From Hominimerdicola alba 8 (lineage in GTDB: Bacteria > Bacillota > Clostridia > Oscillospirales > Ruminococcaceae), in the NCBI RefSeq assembly GCF_000178155.2, contig NZ_ADKM02000050.1, positions 1-64,000 on the forward strand: a DNA stretch of 64,000 nt, read 5' to 3'. This document shows, in pieces, positions 8,486-18,193 of the stretch (position 1 is its first letter; the number at the start of each line of letters is the position of its first letter). The position numbers were made by a program, and so were the translations under genes. The notes beneath the pieces were generated by a model, which was given only the letters and a program-made list of their open reading frames with translations, made no database searches and was not told the DNA's origin.

Positions 8486-9127
8486 TCAGCCCTCCCCTTC
8501 GCTCTCAGCCTCTTTTTTCAGCTTTACAGCCTTGATGACCTTCATGCGCGAGAATTCCTCTCTGTCCTTCTCTTCCAGCGAATCGGATATGAACTTGACA
8601 GTATTTGTGTAGCGCGGGATTATTATGTTCTGCAAAGCGTTCGCCCTGCGCTGAGTTTTCTTTATCGCCACCGAAAGCCTGTATATGCTGTTCTCGACCT
8701 CAGCCAGCGTTACAGTAAGCCTCTTTACCTTCTCAAAAGCAAGGAACGCTCTGTCCAGCTGCGAGTCCGTCCTTGAAAAGCCGTAGCAGACATCTGTTGG
8801 CGTTTCATGGAAAATGACTTCGGGCAGTTCAACGCCCATTACGCTCTTTGAACTCAGTTCGATGCCTTTCTCGATGGGCATGCACTCGGCATAAGGCATT
8901 ATGACACCCATCGACATGTTTGCCAGTTTCAGCATCTCATAAGCCTCTTTGTAGGTTTCCTCGATGGAACTTCTCAGTTCTTTCGCCTTTTCCACCAGCG
9001 TCATTATCTCGCGTATCAGAATGTTGCGTTTTCTGTCCAGCAGCTCGTAACCCAGCGCTGCAAGCTGTAGATTTTTCTTGGTAGCCATAAGGTTTCCTTT
9101 GGTAGGAAACACCTGCTGTTCAGCCAT
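8486..9127 (-). CDS. atpD: V/A-type ATPase subunit D (central shaft)
   Basis: A 213-residue central rotor stalk subunit. Long N- and C-terminal helices form the coiled-coil shaft, and the protein begins with the family-typical VFPTKGNLMATKK. The conserved C-terminal stretch RRANALQNIIIPRY is present. It transmits rotation between the membrane ring and the A3B3 head. It is the last core gene of the operon, with GAGGTGAG before the ATG and a 116 nt gap after atpB, the largest gap within the cluster. Confidence 0.95.
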   Translation of the reverse strand: MAEQQVFPTKGNLMATKKNLQLAALGYELLDRKRNILIREIMTLVEKAKELRSSIEETYKEAYEMLKLANMSMGVIMPYAECMPIEKGIELSSKSVMGVELPEVIFHETPTDVCYGFSRTDSQLDRAFLAFEKVKRLTVTLAEVENSIYRLSVAIKKTQRRANALQNIIIPRYTNTVKFISDSLEEKDREEFSRMKVIKAVKLKKEAESEGEG

Positions 9128-9243
9128 TTTCTCACCTCGTATCTTCGGTTATCCCGTACAGCCGTTGACCAGACGTAAAATTTCTTGCGCGACAGATATC
9201 TTCCGCCCCATGCGAACCCCGCCGCGCAATTATGGATTATGAA

Positions 9244-10632
9244 TCAAAAAGTCGCTTCTTCGGGCTTGTAGAACTTTTCCAGATGTTCGTCATCGACACG
9301 GTCAAGTTCGCTCTTCGGCAGAGTCGAAAGCAGTGCCCAGCCGAGATCAAGCGTTTCCTCGATGGAACGGTTCGTTTCAAAGCCCTGATTTATAAAATGC
9401 TCTTCAAACAAGTTACCGAATTTCAGGTAAGCCTTGTCTGTGTCGGTAAGTTCTTCCTCACCTATTACCGATGCCAGCGATCTTGCGTCCTGCACTTTTG
9501 CGTATGCCGCAAAAAGCTGGTTAGCACACATCTGGTGGTCTTCTCTGGTGTAGCCCTCACCGATGCCGTCCTTCATCAGTCGCGAAAGGCTCGGCAGTAT
9601 GGCAACGCCCGGATAAATGCCCGTAGCATCGAGGTTTCTGTCAAGCACTATCTGACCTTCTGTGATGTAGCCCGTCAGGTCGGGTACAGGGTGGGTGATA
9701 TCATCGTTGGGCATTGTAAGTATCGGTATCTGTGTGACAGAACCGCTCGAACCCTTGACGATGCCCGCTCTCTCATAGATAGCCGCAAGGTCGGAATACA
9801 GATAGCCGGGATAACCCTTTCTGCCGGGTATCTCGCCCTTTGATGACGAAAACTCACGCAACGCCTCAGCATAAGAGGTCATATCTGTCAGTATTACCAG
9901 TATGTGCATGTTCTTCTCAAACGCCAGATACTCAGCGCAGGTAAGGGCACACTTAGGTGTCAGTATACGCTCGATTATCGGGTCGTTGGAAAGGTTCAGG
10001 AACATGGCAACTCTCTGCAAAACGCCTGTTTCCTCAAAACTTCTGCGGAAGTAGTCCGCAACATCGTTGGTAACACCCATCGCGCCGAATACCACCGCAA
10101 AATCCTGACCCGCTTCGTCCGCTATCTTTGCCTGACGAACTATCTGCACCGCCAACTTGTTGTGCGAAAGACCCGAACCTGAGAAAATAGGCAATTTCTG
10201 ACCTCTGATAAGTGTCATCAGCGCATCTATCGAAGAAATACCTGTGTTTATGTAATTTCTTGGGTATACACGCGAAACGGGGTTCAGCGGACTGCCGTTT
10301 ATATCGCGGCTCTCTTCTGCCACTATCTCGCCCAGACCGTCTATCGGCTTGCCCGCACCGTTGAATATGCGTCCCAGCATCTCGCCCGAAAGCGGCAGTT
10401 CCATCGGTCTGCCTTCAAAGCTGGTGGTGGTGTTTTTCAGCGAAAGCCCCTTTGTGCCCTCGAACACCTGCAAAACAGCCTTGTCCTCATACACCTCAAC
10501 GACTCTCGCCAGACGGTGTGTGCCGTTGTCAAGTTCGATATCGGCTATCTCATCATAGCTGACATTCTTGCACTTGTCCAACACTACCAGCGGTCCGTTG
10601 ATCTCGCTCAAACCTATATATTTGATATTCAA
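9244..10632 (-). CDS. atpB: V/A-type ATPase subunit B (non-catalytic)
   Basis: A 462-residue non-catalytic nucleotide-binding subunit of the A3B3 hexamer. It has the alpha/beta N-terminal barrel, no functional Walker A ([16 protein letters not shown] at that position), and the conserved [17 protein letters not shown] signature. Translation starts at TTG (10632), supported by GGAGG 8 nt upstream; the frame opens directly after the atpA stop with no gap. The length is normal. Confidence 0.96.
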   Translation of the reverse strand: MNIKYIGLSEINGPLVVLDKCKNVSYDEIADIELDNGTHRLARVVEVYEDKAVLQVFEGTKGLSLKNTTTSFEGRPMELPLSGEMLGRIFNGAGKPIDGLGEIVAEESRDINGSPLNPVSRVYPRNYINTGISSIDALMTLIRGQKLPIFSGSGLSHNKLAVQIVRQAKIADEAGQDFAVVFGAMGVTNDVADYFRRSFEETGVLQRVAMFLNLSNDPIIERILTPKCALTCAEYLAFEKNMHILVILTDMTSYAEALREFSSSKGEIPGRKGYPGYLYSDLAAIYERAGIVKGSSGSVTQIPILTMPNDDITHPVPDLTGYITEGQIVLDRNLDATGIYPGVAILPSLSRLMKDGIGEGYTREDHQMCANQLFAAYAKVQDARSLASVIGEEELTDTDKAYLKFGNLFEEHFINQGFETNRSIEETLDLGWALLSTLPKSELDRVDDEHLEKFYKPEEATF

Positions 10633-12402
10633 TCAGACCACCTCCGCTTTCTTGTACCAATCGGTCATTTCGCGCTCATATTCATCGAACATGCCGAGCT
10701 TGTCATTTGGGATATCATACTTTATCTTTATGAGCTTGTCAGCCCAGCCGTTTTTCATTATCTCATCGATCGATACGCCCTTGCCCAGTGCTTCCTTTGA
10801 TAACTCAAAGAACTGTAGTATCGCTTTCATCATGCGGTACTGCTTATCCAGCGGCACATAAGTATCGTCCTTATGGTAAGCGTTCTGCTGTAAGAAACCT
10901 ACACGCACTACTCTTGCCACTTCTATCAGCAGTTTCTGGTCATCGGGAAGTACATCTGTACCCATCAGCTTGACTATCTCCATCAGGCTGTTCTCCTCCA
11001 CCAGAATATTTGATATCTGCTGTCTTACCTCCATGAAATCGGGGGCAACATTGTTCTTGTAATAAGCGCTCAGGTCATCTGTGTACTCTGAGTAGCTGGT
11101 ATTCCAGTTTATCGCAGGATAGTGTCTTGCATAAGCCAGCGCCTTGTCCAGCGCCCAGAAGCATCTTACGAAACGCTTTGTGTTCTGGGTGACAGGCTCG
11201 GAGAAGTCCGAACCCTGCGGTGATACCGCACCGATTATAGTTACCGAACCCTCAGCGCCGCCCAGTGTCTTCACATATCCCGCTCTCTCGTAGAACTCGG
11301 ATATTCTCGAAGGCAGGTAAGCAGGGAAGCCTTCTTCTGCGGGCATCTCTTCCAGTCGTCCCGATATCTCACGCAAAGCCTCAGCCCAGCGTGAGGTCGA
11401 ATCTGCCATTATCGCGATATGGTAGCCCATATCGCGGTAGTATTCAGCCAGTGTTATGCCCGTGTATATCGAAGCCTCACGCGCCGCAACAGGCATGTTC
11501 GATGTATTAGCTATCATCGTGGTCCTGTCAGTCAGCGGACGCTGTGTCTTGGGGTCTATCAGTTCGCTGAACTCTTCAAGTACCTGCGTCATCTCGTTGC
11601 CGCGCTCGCCACAGCCTACATATACGATTATATCCGCATCGCACCACTTTGCTATCTGGTGCTGGTTCATGGTCTTGCCTGTACCGAAACCGCCCGGTAT
11701 AGCCGCAGTACCGCCCTTAGCCACAGGCACGACCGTGTCGATTATACGCTGACCTGTTATCAGCGGTCTTGACATCGGCATTCTCTCCGCACATGGGCGG
11801 GGAGTTCTGATAGGCCACTTCTGGCAGAGAGTAAGTTCTTCTTCCCTGCCGTATTCATCTCTTATCCTGCATACCACATCGTTGACGGTGTACTTGCCCG
11901 TCACCGCAGTCCAGATGACCTCACCGCCCTTTGAAAGCGGCGAGAGCATGCACTTGTGTGTTATCAGCGCAGTTTCGGGACAGGTAGCATATATCTGTCC
12001 GGGACGAAGCATGTCGCCGCGCTTGACCGCCAGCGTCACCTCAAATTTCCTCTCGGTGTCCAGAGACGGCACGTTCGCACCCTCAGAGATAAACGCACCG
12101 CTTATCTCCTCCAGCCTTTTCAGAGGTCTTTCTATGCCGTCATACATGTTGTCCAGTATTCCGGGACCCAGTGTTGCCGCCATCGGCGCACCTGTGCCGT
12201 AAACAGGTTCACCCGGTTTAAGACCTGTGGTAGTTTCATAGACCTGCAAAGTAGTTTCTTTCGCACTTACACGAATTACCTCGCCTATCAGCTTTTTGTT
12301 GCCCACAAACACCATTTCCTGCATGGAAAAACTCTTTGTGTTCCTGACAGTGACGACAGGTCCGTTGACCGAATATATCTTATCCATTGTTTCCGTACTC
12401 AT
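10633..12402 (-). CDS. atpA: V/A-type ATPase catalytic subunit A
   Basis: A 589-residue catalytic subunit. Walker A is GGFGTGKT at residues 237-244, and the catalytic glutamate lies in [10 protein letters not shown]. The large bulge domain typical of A subunits (about 115-185) separates it from F-type beta. A GTG three codons upstream is in frame, but AAGGG lies 10 nt before the ATG at 12402, so the ATG is preferred. Only one A subunit is present, so the head should be a standard A3B3. Confidence 0.96.
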   Translation of the reverse strand: MSTETMDKIYSVNGPVVTVRNTKSFSMQEMVFVGNKKLIGEVIRVSAKETTLQVYETTTGLKPGEPVYGTGAPMAATLGPGILDNMYDGIERPLKRLEEISGAFISEGANVPSLDTERKFEVTLAVKRGDMLRPGQIYATCPETALITHKCMLSPLSKGGEVIWTAVTGKYTVNDVVCRIRDEYGREEELTLCQKWPIRTPRPCAERMPMSRPLITGQRIIDTVVPVAKGGTAAIPGGFGTGKTMNQHQIAKWCDADIIVYVGCGERGNEMTQVLEEFSELIDPKTQRPLTDRTTMIANTSNMPVAAREASIYTGITLAEYYRDMGYHIAIMADSTSRWAEALREISGRLEEMPAEEGFPAYLPSRISEFYERAGYVKTLGGAEGSVTIIGAVSPQGSDFSEPVTQNTKRFVRCFWALDKALAYARHYPAINWNTSYSEYTDDLSAYYKNNVAPDFMEVRQQISNILVEENSLMEIVKLMGTDVLPDDQKLLIEVARVVRVGFLQQNAYHKDDTYVPLDKQYRMMKAILQFFELSKEALGKGVSIDEIMKNGWADKLIKIKYDIPNDKLGMFDEYEREMTDWYKKAEVV

Positions 12403-12529
12403 TCTATTCACGCCCTTTATGTGAACTCTACCAAACCCCGACGGGCGTTCGGTATACCGCAGGTCAAACCCCGCAGATGTTTGTGTTTTATTATTGCAAA
12501 GCCCCGCCGCGCATACGCCCGATGACCTG

Positions 12530-13120
12530 CTAATTCAGCGAAAGTCCCGCCTTGCCTGCGAAGCCGCTCTTCTGCCTGTTGTATTCGTTGTCGAAAGTGC
12601 AGTCAACAGCCAGATTGTCCTCAGGGTAGACCACCATAAGCCCGCCCAGCAGGATATTCCCGCTCTCGCAGACGGTAAATCTGCCGCCGCATGTCAGCTT
12701 ATCTGCATACTTCATGTCAGCAGATGCCAGCCTTACCTCGCCCTTTTTGTCGGGATAAGCATCAGCGCATTCCTTCGCACGCTTCACCAGCAGTGCCTCA
12801 TAGTCAGCCGTCTGACGGAAAGCCGCCAGCTTTTCCCTGACATTTGCAAACACCTTGCCGATGACCTCTTCTCTTGCGGTCAGCACGACTCTTCTTGAAT
12901 CCAGTCTGCCCGCCGACTGCGCCCTCTGGGTCGCTTCACGCACTTCCTTATCGACCTTAGCTTTGCTTGTCTTTACGAGTTTCTCAGCCTCAGCCTTAGC
13001 CTGCAAAATGGTCTGTGCGCATTTTTCCTCAGCTTCTTTTATTATCTCTTCAGCCTTTTCGGCAGCCTCATCAAAGACCGCCTGCTTGAATTTTTCCAGC
13101 TTTTGTGTCTGATCAGTCAT
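12530..13120 (-). CDS. atpE: V/A-type ATPase subunit E (peripheral stalk)
   Basis: A 196-residue peripheral-stalk subunit. A long Glu/Lys/Ala-rich N-terminal helix (about 1-85) should pair with the G/H subunit in a right-handed coiled coil. A C-terminal globular domain (about 100-196, with ILLGGLMVVYPEDNLAVDCTF) binds subunit B. SD GGAGG precedes the ATG. A gap of about 130 nt separates it from atpA. Confidence 0.92.
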   Translation of the reverse strand: MTDQTQKLEKFKQAVFDEAAEKAEEIIKEAEEKCAQTILQAKAEAEKLVKTSKAKVDKEVREATQRAQSAGRLDSRRVVLTAREEVIGKVFANVREKLAAFRQTADYEALLVKRAKECADAYPDKKGEVRLASADMKYADKLTCGGRFTVCESGNILLGGLMVVYPEDNLAVDCTFDNEYNRQKSGFAGKAGLSLN

Positions 13121-13138
13121 ACTTGTCCTCCGATCATT

Positions 13139-13447
13139 TTACAGCTTGATGCCCACAGCCTCCGCCAGATACTTTGATATGGTATCGGATATGTTCGCTG
13201 TGGCATGTCTGTCGGGTATCTCAACTATCAGCGGCACCGCGCGGTTCAGCTTGTAATCCATGACCTTGTCGGTACACTGTTTCAGTGCCAGTTCAGTCAT
13301 CAGCACTATGCCCACATCCTCAAGTTCCATCGCCTCGTCCAGCGCCTTTGAAACTTCTTCGGGGGTGTGTACCACCTTGCCCTCGATACCCGCCAGCCTC
13401 ATACCCATCAGGGTATCTATGTTGTCGCTAAGCAGATAGAATTTCAT
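13139..13447 (-). CDS. atpF: V/A-type ATPase subunit F
   Basis: A 102-residue small rotor subunit that binds the D shaft. It begins with the typical MKFYLLSDNIDTLMGMRLAG and ends in a variable helix. It starts 2 nt after the subunit K stop. The upstream ribosome site is weak, so expression may depend on coupling to the highly translated K gene. Confidence 0.92.
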   Translation of the reverse strand: MKFYLLSDNIDTLMGMRLAGIEGKVVHTPEEVSKALDEAMELEDVGIVLMTELALKQCTDKVMDYKLNRAVPLIVEIPDRHATANISDTISKYLAEAVGIKL

Positions 13448-13449
13448 AC

Positions 13450-13896
13450 TTAGCCGCCGATGTTCGATATGATAAGGATCGAGATCAGCAGACCGTACAG
13501 TGCGATACCTTCACCCAGTACGACGAAGATCAGTGCCTTAACGAAGTTCTTGGGATCTTCGGAAGTAGCGCCGATAGCCGCAGGCGCACCCGAACCAACT
13601 GCGATGCCCGAACCGATACAGGAAAGACCTACCGAAAGACCTGCTGCCAGATAGCCCAGACCTGCGCCTGTGGAGATCGCCTTTGCAACAGTTGTGCCCT
13701 CTTCAGCGGCGAATGCCACCAGATTGCTGAAAGGCAGTATCATGCCCACCAGCATCAGACCCGCAAATGTACACAGGTTGCCGATGAAAGCGCCCTTTGC
13801 AGACTTCTCACCTGTCTTTATCTTCTTTGCCATTACAAGAAAAGGTACTGTCAGCAGAACGACAGCTGCCAGCGGCATCAACATTATTTTAAGCAT
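13450..13896 (-). CDS. atpK: V/A-type ATPase membrane ring subunit K (c)
   Basis: A 148-residue proteolipid with four membrane segments (about 4-22, 41-64, 75-105, 120-147). Only the second hairpin looks like a c subunit: it has the glycine-rich GLSCIGSGIAVGSGAPAAIG and the ion-carrying Glu129 in VLGEGIALYGL. The first hairpin lacks the glycine motif and any carboxylate. At the position of the Na+-ligand Gln of sodium-driven rings there is Val100, and Gly follows Glu129 rather than Ser or Thr. This favours proton coupling by inference only. The start is the ATG at 13896, with GGAGG 8 nt upstream, rather than the upstream in-frame TTG. Confidence 0.92.
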   Translation of the reverse strand: MLKIMLMPLAAVVLLTVPFLVMAKKIKTGEKSAKGAFIGNLCTFAGLMLVGMILPFSNLVAFAAEEGTTVAKAISTGAGLGYLAAGLSVGLSCIGSGIAVGSGAPAAIGATSEDPKNFVKALIFVVLGEGIALYGLLISILIISNIGG

Positions 13897-13920
13897 ATCA
13901 AAAACCTCCAAATAAGTTTA

Positions 13921-15873
13921 TCAAACATTTACCTCAGTATCGAAGCTGACGCTCATAGGCTCAAAAGCCTTGCCGTCGCTCTCATAGAAACGCGAGAATA
14001 TCTCATAGAATTCCAGACGGATTATCTGTATCGCAACTATCATGCCCTCCATCGCCATAACGAAGAGGTTGCCGATGATAAGTGTCACAGGCTTGCCCGC
14101 AGATGCGGTCATATCCATCAGGGTCATTACCACCATCATCATACCCGCGTGTGACAGTACGAAGCCGCCAACTCTCAGGAATGACATTGTATTTGAAACA
14201 TAACTCAGCAGAAACTCGAACATCTCAAAGAAATTCTCAACGATGAACCCGCCGATGGTCATATCTTCCTCGTCCTCAGACAGCCTCCACTTCTTGTACT
14301 TCATCGCTATCGAGAAAGGAACGCGGCAGAATATACATATCAGCGGTATAACTATCAGGAATATCTTGAACGGCAGTGACATGACTTCTATCTTAAGCAT
14401 CATGGTGCATACAACGCCCACGCATACCGATGCGTAGAACACCAGACCCGCTATGCCGTTGCAGCCGAATATAGCTTTTTCGTAGTTCTTCTCCTTGAAA
14501 CCGATGCCGATATTTATGAGCATCGAAACAAGTATCAGGAAAATGCCTATACCCACCGCAGTCAGCAGTATGAAAGTTGACTGCTTGAATATCTTCAGCG
14601 GCAAAAAGTCAACGCCGAAATTCTCAAACACAGGGTCGAGCAGTTCCTCAAAGCCGAATACCGAGCCGTAAAGCGTACCGAATACCATGCTGGAAAGTCC
14701 GCATCTGGTCACCATGCCGCCCGCAGGCTTGTTTATCTTCTTGCTTATCAGGAAGCCCAGCAGGAACAGCAGAAAGCCCTGTCCCAGGTCACCGAACATT
14801 ATACCGAACAGTATCGTGTAGGTTATTGCCACGAATGCCGTCGGGTTGAAGCCGTTATACTTAGGCAGACCGTACATCTCGACCAGCATCCCGAAAGGTC
14901 TTGTGAACCAGCCGTTTTTCAGCACTGTAGGCGGCGTTATGTTCGCGTCCGCATCAGCGGGCAGCAGAACCACTTCCACCTCGTCCATATCCTTGAACCC
15001 TTCACTGAACTTGTCAGCATTTTTCTTCGGTACAAAGCCCTTTATGTAGAACTTTTCCTTGACCGCCCCGACTTTTCGGCGCAGTTCAAATATATCATAC
15101 CGCTTTTTCAGTGCAGTGTAGGCTTCCAGCACAGTCTGGTCGTGCTTTTTCGCCAGCTGACTTATCTCCTTGTCGAGCGCCTCTATCTGCGCTTTCTTTT
15201 CCTTTATCTGACTTTCCAGCTTTTTCAGCGCCTCGTCAGTGTTGCCCGTTACATAATCAGGTATCCTTATCCTCTCAAAGAACATCGAGCGGAAGATGCT
15301 GTCTATCAGTTCCTTGTCGCCTTCTGCACAGAAGTACATGCCCCAGCAGAAGTCCTTCGTAGTTTCAAAAGGCACAAAGAAGAATGTCTGGTCGTAGTAC
15401 TGCAACTTCGCCAGATTGTCCGCAGGCATGCGTCCAACGCGGCAGGCAGTATGCTTGCAGGCGAATATCTTGCTGAAATCGTTGTTCATGCCCCGCAGGT
15501 GGTCTACCTGTAAAACAGCCCCCTCCAGTTCGGATACTTCCTTTGCAAGCCTTTGCTTTTCCTTGCTCTTTTCCTCTATCTCACCGTCAATATTATCCGA
15601 CAGTTCGCAAAACTGTTCAGCCGTCCAGCCCTTGAAGCGTGTGCCGGGCGCTTCGGTCAGCTTGATATCCATCTCACTCGCCAGTGACGCGAATTCTTTC
15701 AGCGGCACGCCGAAAGGGTTCTTCTCATTGAGCAGCCTTACAGTCGAGTTTGCCTCGTTCTTGAAAGCAGGCTCTATATGAAAACACCCGCTGTCACAGC
15801 ATCGCATCAGCGTTTCGTCCAGATCCTCAAATCTGCCGATTATATTGACAAGCGCCATTTTCTCGATCGCCAT
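13921..15873 (-). CDS. atpI: V/A-type ATPase subunit I (membrane stator a)
   Basis: A 650-residue stator. The N-terminal half is cytoplasmic with two coiled-coil stretches (about 85-120 and 210-265). The C-terminal half (from about 340) has seven or eight membrane helices. The essential arginine facing the ring should be the one in IQIIRLEFYEIFSRFYE near residue 620, matching the conserved RLHxVEFFSKFY motif. A GGAG lies about 17 nt before the ATG, unusually far, so initiation may be weak. Confidence 0.95.
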   Translation of the reverse strand: MAIEKMALVNIIGRFEDLDETLMRCCDSGCFHIEPAFKNEANSTVRLLNEKNPFGVPLKEFASLASEMDIKLTEAPGTRFKGWTAEQFCELSDNIDGEIEEKSKEKQRLAKEVSELEGAVLQVDHLRGMNNDFSKIFACKHTACRVGRMPADNLAKLQYYDQTFFFVPFETTKDFCWGMYFCAEGDKELIDSIFRSMFFERIRIPDYVTGNTDEALKKLESQIKEKKAQIEALDKEISQLAKKHDQTVLEAYTALKKRYDIFELRRKVGAVKEKFYIKGFVPKKNADKFSEGFKDMDEVEVVLLPADADANITPPTVLKNGWFTRPFGMLVEMYGLPKYNGFNPTAFVAITYTILFGIMFGDLGQGFLLFLLGFLISKKINKPAGGMVTRCGLSSMVFGTLYGSVFGFEELLDPVFENFGVDFLPLKIFKQSTFILLTAVGIGIFLILVSMLINIGIGFKEKNYEKAIFGCNGIAGLVFYASVCVGVVCTMMLKIEVMSLPFKIFLIVIPLICIFCRVPFSIAMKYKKWRLSEDEEDMTIGGFIVENFFEMFEFLLSYVSNTMSFLRVGGFVLSHAGMMMVVMTLMDMTASAGKPVTLIIGNLFVMAMEGMIVAIQIIRLEFYEIFSRFYESDGKAFEPMSVSFDTEVNV

Positions 15874-15921
15874 ATTCCGATGATCGCGCTCCTTTCCGTA
15901 ATAAATTCAAGAGGTCGCCCT

Positions 15922-16956
15922 CTAAAGCGTTATCAGCTGCGCTTCTATAGCCGCAGCCTCCACACCGTATCTGATGCCCTCGATTATAGTCACCAGATTT
16001 GAAACATCTATATCGCAAAGCTGTATGAAAGCATAAAGCGATACGGGAGCATAGGTGCTGCCCGTCAGATAATGCCTCAGCCTGCGTATCTTCACGCTGT
16101 TTATCTCCACCTCGATATTGTCGGTATCAGGCGAATTTTTGCCGTATATGGTATGGTTGACCATATCCATCATGACCTCAGCGTCTGCGGCTTCATACAG
16201 CCTTTCCATATTCTTTTTGCCTATACCGTAGAATTTCAGCGACCTGCGCTTTATCTCCTCAGGCTCAAACCCGAAGTATGCTTTCATACGGTAAGCGTTT
16301 ATGATATTGCGGCAGTCTATCTCGCGCAGTATCATCGTTTTCAGCTCGTCCGATACCGCCCCGCCGAACTCCTTATCCGCCTGCTCCAGCAATTCAGCAT
16401 AATAATCCGTCCTCAGACGAAGTTCGCATTCGGTATAGTCGGCATTGCCGTCCTCCCTGACGGGTATGCGCCCCAGCACCTTGCCGTAGCGCGTGCCTTT
16501 CAGCCCCGCCACCAGTTCTTCATAGGTCTGCGAGTTGCTCAGTTCCATCACAGGTATGCTCAGGTACTTTATAAGGTATCCGGGCAGGTCTGACAGATAA
16601 GTGCGGTCAAGCGACGAATTTATGCGGTTGATTATCGAGAGTATGCACTCTATCTCGCTGCGCCTTATCAGGAAGCCAAAGAACGGTTCTTTGTCAAGCC
16701 CCTGAAATTTGCACAAACGTATGTAAGTTTCAAAATTCTCCCTGTACAGAAGTTCTTCCAGATAACCGCGATGTATGGTATTCGGGTCAACTTCAGTGAA
16801 AGCCTCTTTGAAACGTGCCGACCTCGCGATGAACTCAGCCGCTTCGGGAACCGTCCTCAGTGCCGCCATCTCCCTGTATTCTTCGGGCGTGAACAGCTGT
16901 GCGTACTTTGCCCTTATCTTGGCAGTCGTCGCATTTGAACTGTAATTATCCAGCAT
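15922..16956 (-). CDS. atpC: V/A-type ATPase subunit C (ring-to-shaft socket)
   Basis: A 344-residue homologue of the funnel-shaped subunit C (eukaryotic d) that seats the central shaft on the membrane ring. It is all helical, with the conserved RNYxENFETYIRL-like and LREIDCRNIINAYRMKAYF segments. A GTG three codons upstream is in frame, but AAGGGGG lies about 9 nt before the ATG at 16956, so the shorter form is preferred. Confidence 0.93.
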   Translation of the reverse strand: MLDNYSSNATTAKIRAKYAQLFTPEEYREMAALRTVPEAAEFIARSARFKEAFTEVDPNTIHRGYLEELLYRENFETYIRLCKFQGLDKEPFFGFLIRRSEIECILSIINRINSSLDRTYLSDLPGYLIKYLSIPVMELSNSQTYEELVAGLKGTRYGKVLGRIPVREDGNADYTECELRLRTDYYAELLEQADKEFGGAVSDELKTMILREIDCRNIINAYRMKAYFGFEPEEIKRRSLKFYGIGKKNMERLYEAADAEVMMDMVNHTIYGKNSPDTDNIEVEINSVKIRRLRHYLTGSTYAPVSLYAFIQLCDIDVSNLVTIIEGIRYGVEAAAIEAQLITL

Positions 16957-16981
16957 GTCGGGCACCCCCTTTCAAGCCGCA

Positions 16982-17287
16982 CTACCCTTGACCCGTTATC
17001 GCGGCGACTATGTCGTTTTCCCACTTTTCGTGGTTCTTCTCAAAAGCCTCGCTCAGCGCTTTCAGCTGCGCCTGCTCGCTCTCTTTCAGCGCGCCTGCAT
17101 TGTTTGCCGCGCCGCATTCTTCCAGCTTTTTTCTGCGGTATTCTTCCGCTTCTGCTTCGGCTCGCATGCGTATCTCACCGACTTCAAAATCGCAGGAAAG
17201 TTCCATCTCGCCGCGCTTTTCCATAGCTGCTTCCAGCTTTTCTTCGGCAAGTCTGTCAGTTTCCAGTATCTCGCTGATTATATCCAA
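16982..17287 (-). CDS. V/A-type ATPase subunit G/H (peripheral stalk helix)
   Basis: A 101-residue, almost wholly helical, charged protein rich in Glu, Ala and Lys, as expected for the G/H (NtpF-like) partner of subunit E. It is the first gene of the operon. An ATG at 17314 opens the frame, but the strongest ribosome site (AAAGGAG) lies inside that extension, 10 nt before TTG at 17287. Starting there gives DIISEILETDRLAEEK, the typical family N-terminus. The low-complexity sequence makes the family call depend on context. Confidence 0.8.
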   Translation of the reverse strand: MDIISEILETDRLAEEKLEAAMEKRGEMELSCDFEVGEIRMRAEAEAEEYRRKKLEECGAANNAGALKESEQAQLKALSEAFEKNHEKWENDIVAAITGQG

Positions 17288-17382
17288 ACCGATCGCTCTC
17301 CTTTCGGCTATCATTTCTGTTTATCATGCAGAACGCTTTACTGCACTGATGCAAAAAAGCACTCTGTCCGAAACACAAATTC

Positions 17383-17411
17383 ATTTTACAACTTTTTTGA
17401 ATAAAATTCAA
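17383..17411 (-). promoter_or_regulatory. Promoter of the V/A-ATPase operon
   Basis: TTGAAT and TAAAAT with a 17 bp spacer on the minus strand, about 95 bp upstream of the first ATPase gene. It contains the short palindrome TTGAATTTTATTCAA over the -35 box. Confidence 0.75.
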
Positions 17412-17579
17412 GCAAAGCCTGACCTTTTCCACGCTTTTAACAATTGCTAACTTAAGTGCCGATTAATTTCGTTGATATTTACCAGAATCGTCTTTATATA
17501 CGCCTCAAAACAGCCGCAATTATTGTTTAAAAGCACTGTTATCTGACCCTGACGTTAACTTTAAATTAACATACGGCGC

Positions 17580-17608
17580 TTGACAAACGAAAAAAAAAGT
17601 GGTATAGT
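17580..17608 (+). promoter_or_regulatory. Promoter of the ACT-domain gene and hom
   Basis: TTGACA and TATAGT separated by 17 bp, about 45 bp upstream of the GTG start. Confidence 0.85.
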
Positions 17609-17652
17609 TGTATGTGTTGTGAATACACTTGTTTGCCGGAGGTGAACTTTTC

Positions 17653-18099
17653 GTGGCAGAAAACGACTCGGGTCTGGTGATAGTCAGTGCAGATGTACTG
17701 CCTGACATAGTGCTAAAAGTGCTTGCCGCAAAGCGCATGCGTGCAAGGGGCGAGGTATCTACCTCTACCGAAGCGTGCAGGGCAGTGGGCATATCGAGGA
17801 GCGCGTATTATAAATATAAAGACTCGGTTTTCAATTACGAGGAAAGGCTGACCAACAACATCGTGTCAGTCTACTGCACCCTGCGTGATGAAAAGGGTGT
17901 GCTTTCATCAATAATCTCAAAGCTGTATGAACTTGGCACGAATATACTGACGATAAACCAGAATATCCCTGTTGACTCAGTGGCAACGGTGACATTTTCG
18001 GTCAGGTTCGACAGAGATGCGCTCAACACTCAGCGGCTCACTGAGGAGCTTTCAAAGGTCGCAGGCGTGGTGGAAGCGAAGATAATCTCAGGCGAGTGA
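17653..18099 (+). CDS. ACT-domain regulatory protein, PheB/UPF0735 type
   Basis: A 148-residue protein. The N-terminus contains a short helix-turn-helix-like stretch (STSTEACRAVGISRSAYYKYKD, about residues 35-55), followed by an ACT domain (about 72-145: LRDEKGVLSSIISKLYELGT). ACT domains bind amino acids. The UPF0735/PheB family is often next to amino-acid genes; here it is upstream of hom on the same strand, which suggests a role in threonine or methionine control. The start is GTG at 17653, with GGAGGTGA 7 nt upstream. Confidence 0.83.
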   Translation: MAENDSGLVIVSADVLPDIVLKVLAAKRMRARGEVSTSTEACRAVGISRSAYYKYKDSVFNYEERLTNNIVSVYCTLRDEKGVLSSIISKLYELGTNILTINQNIPVDSVATVTFSVRFDRDALNTQRLTEELSKVAGVVEAKIISGE

Positions 18100-18193
18100 G
18101 AAAATTTCCTGCGCATACGGCGCGGGGCAAATAAATACAAACCGTTCTGACCGACCGGGTTCGGTCAAAAATACAATGGGAAGAGGATAATTT

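Larger units (their letters stand above)
17288..17652. other. Divergent promoter region
   Basis: 365 bp between the ATPase operon and the ACT-domain gene. It holds one promoter in each direction (17383-17411 and 17580-17608) and about 170 bp of AT-rich spacer between them in which nothing specific was recognised. Confidence 0.6.
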
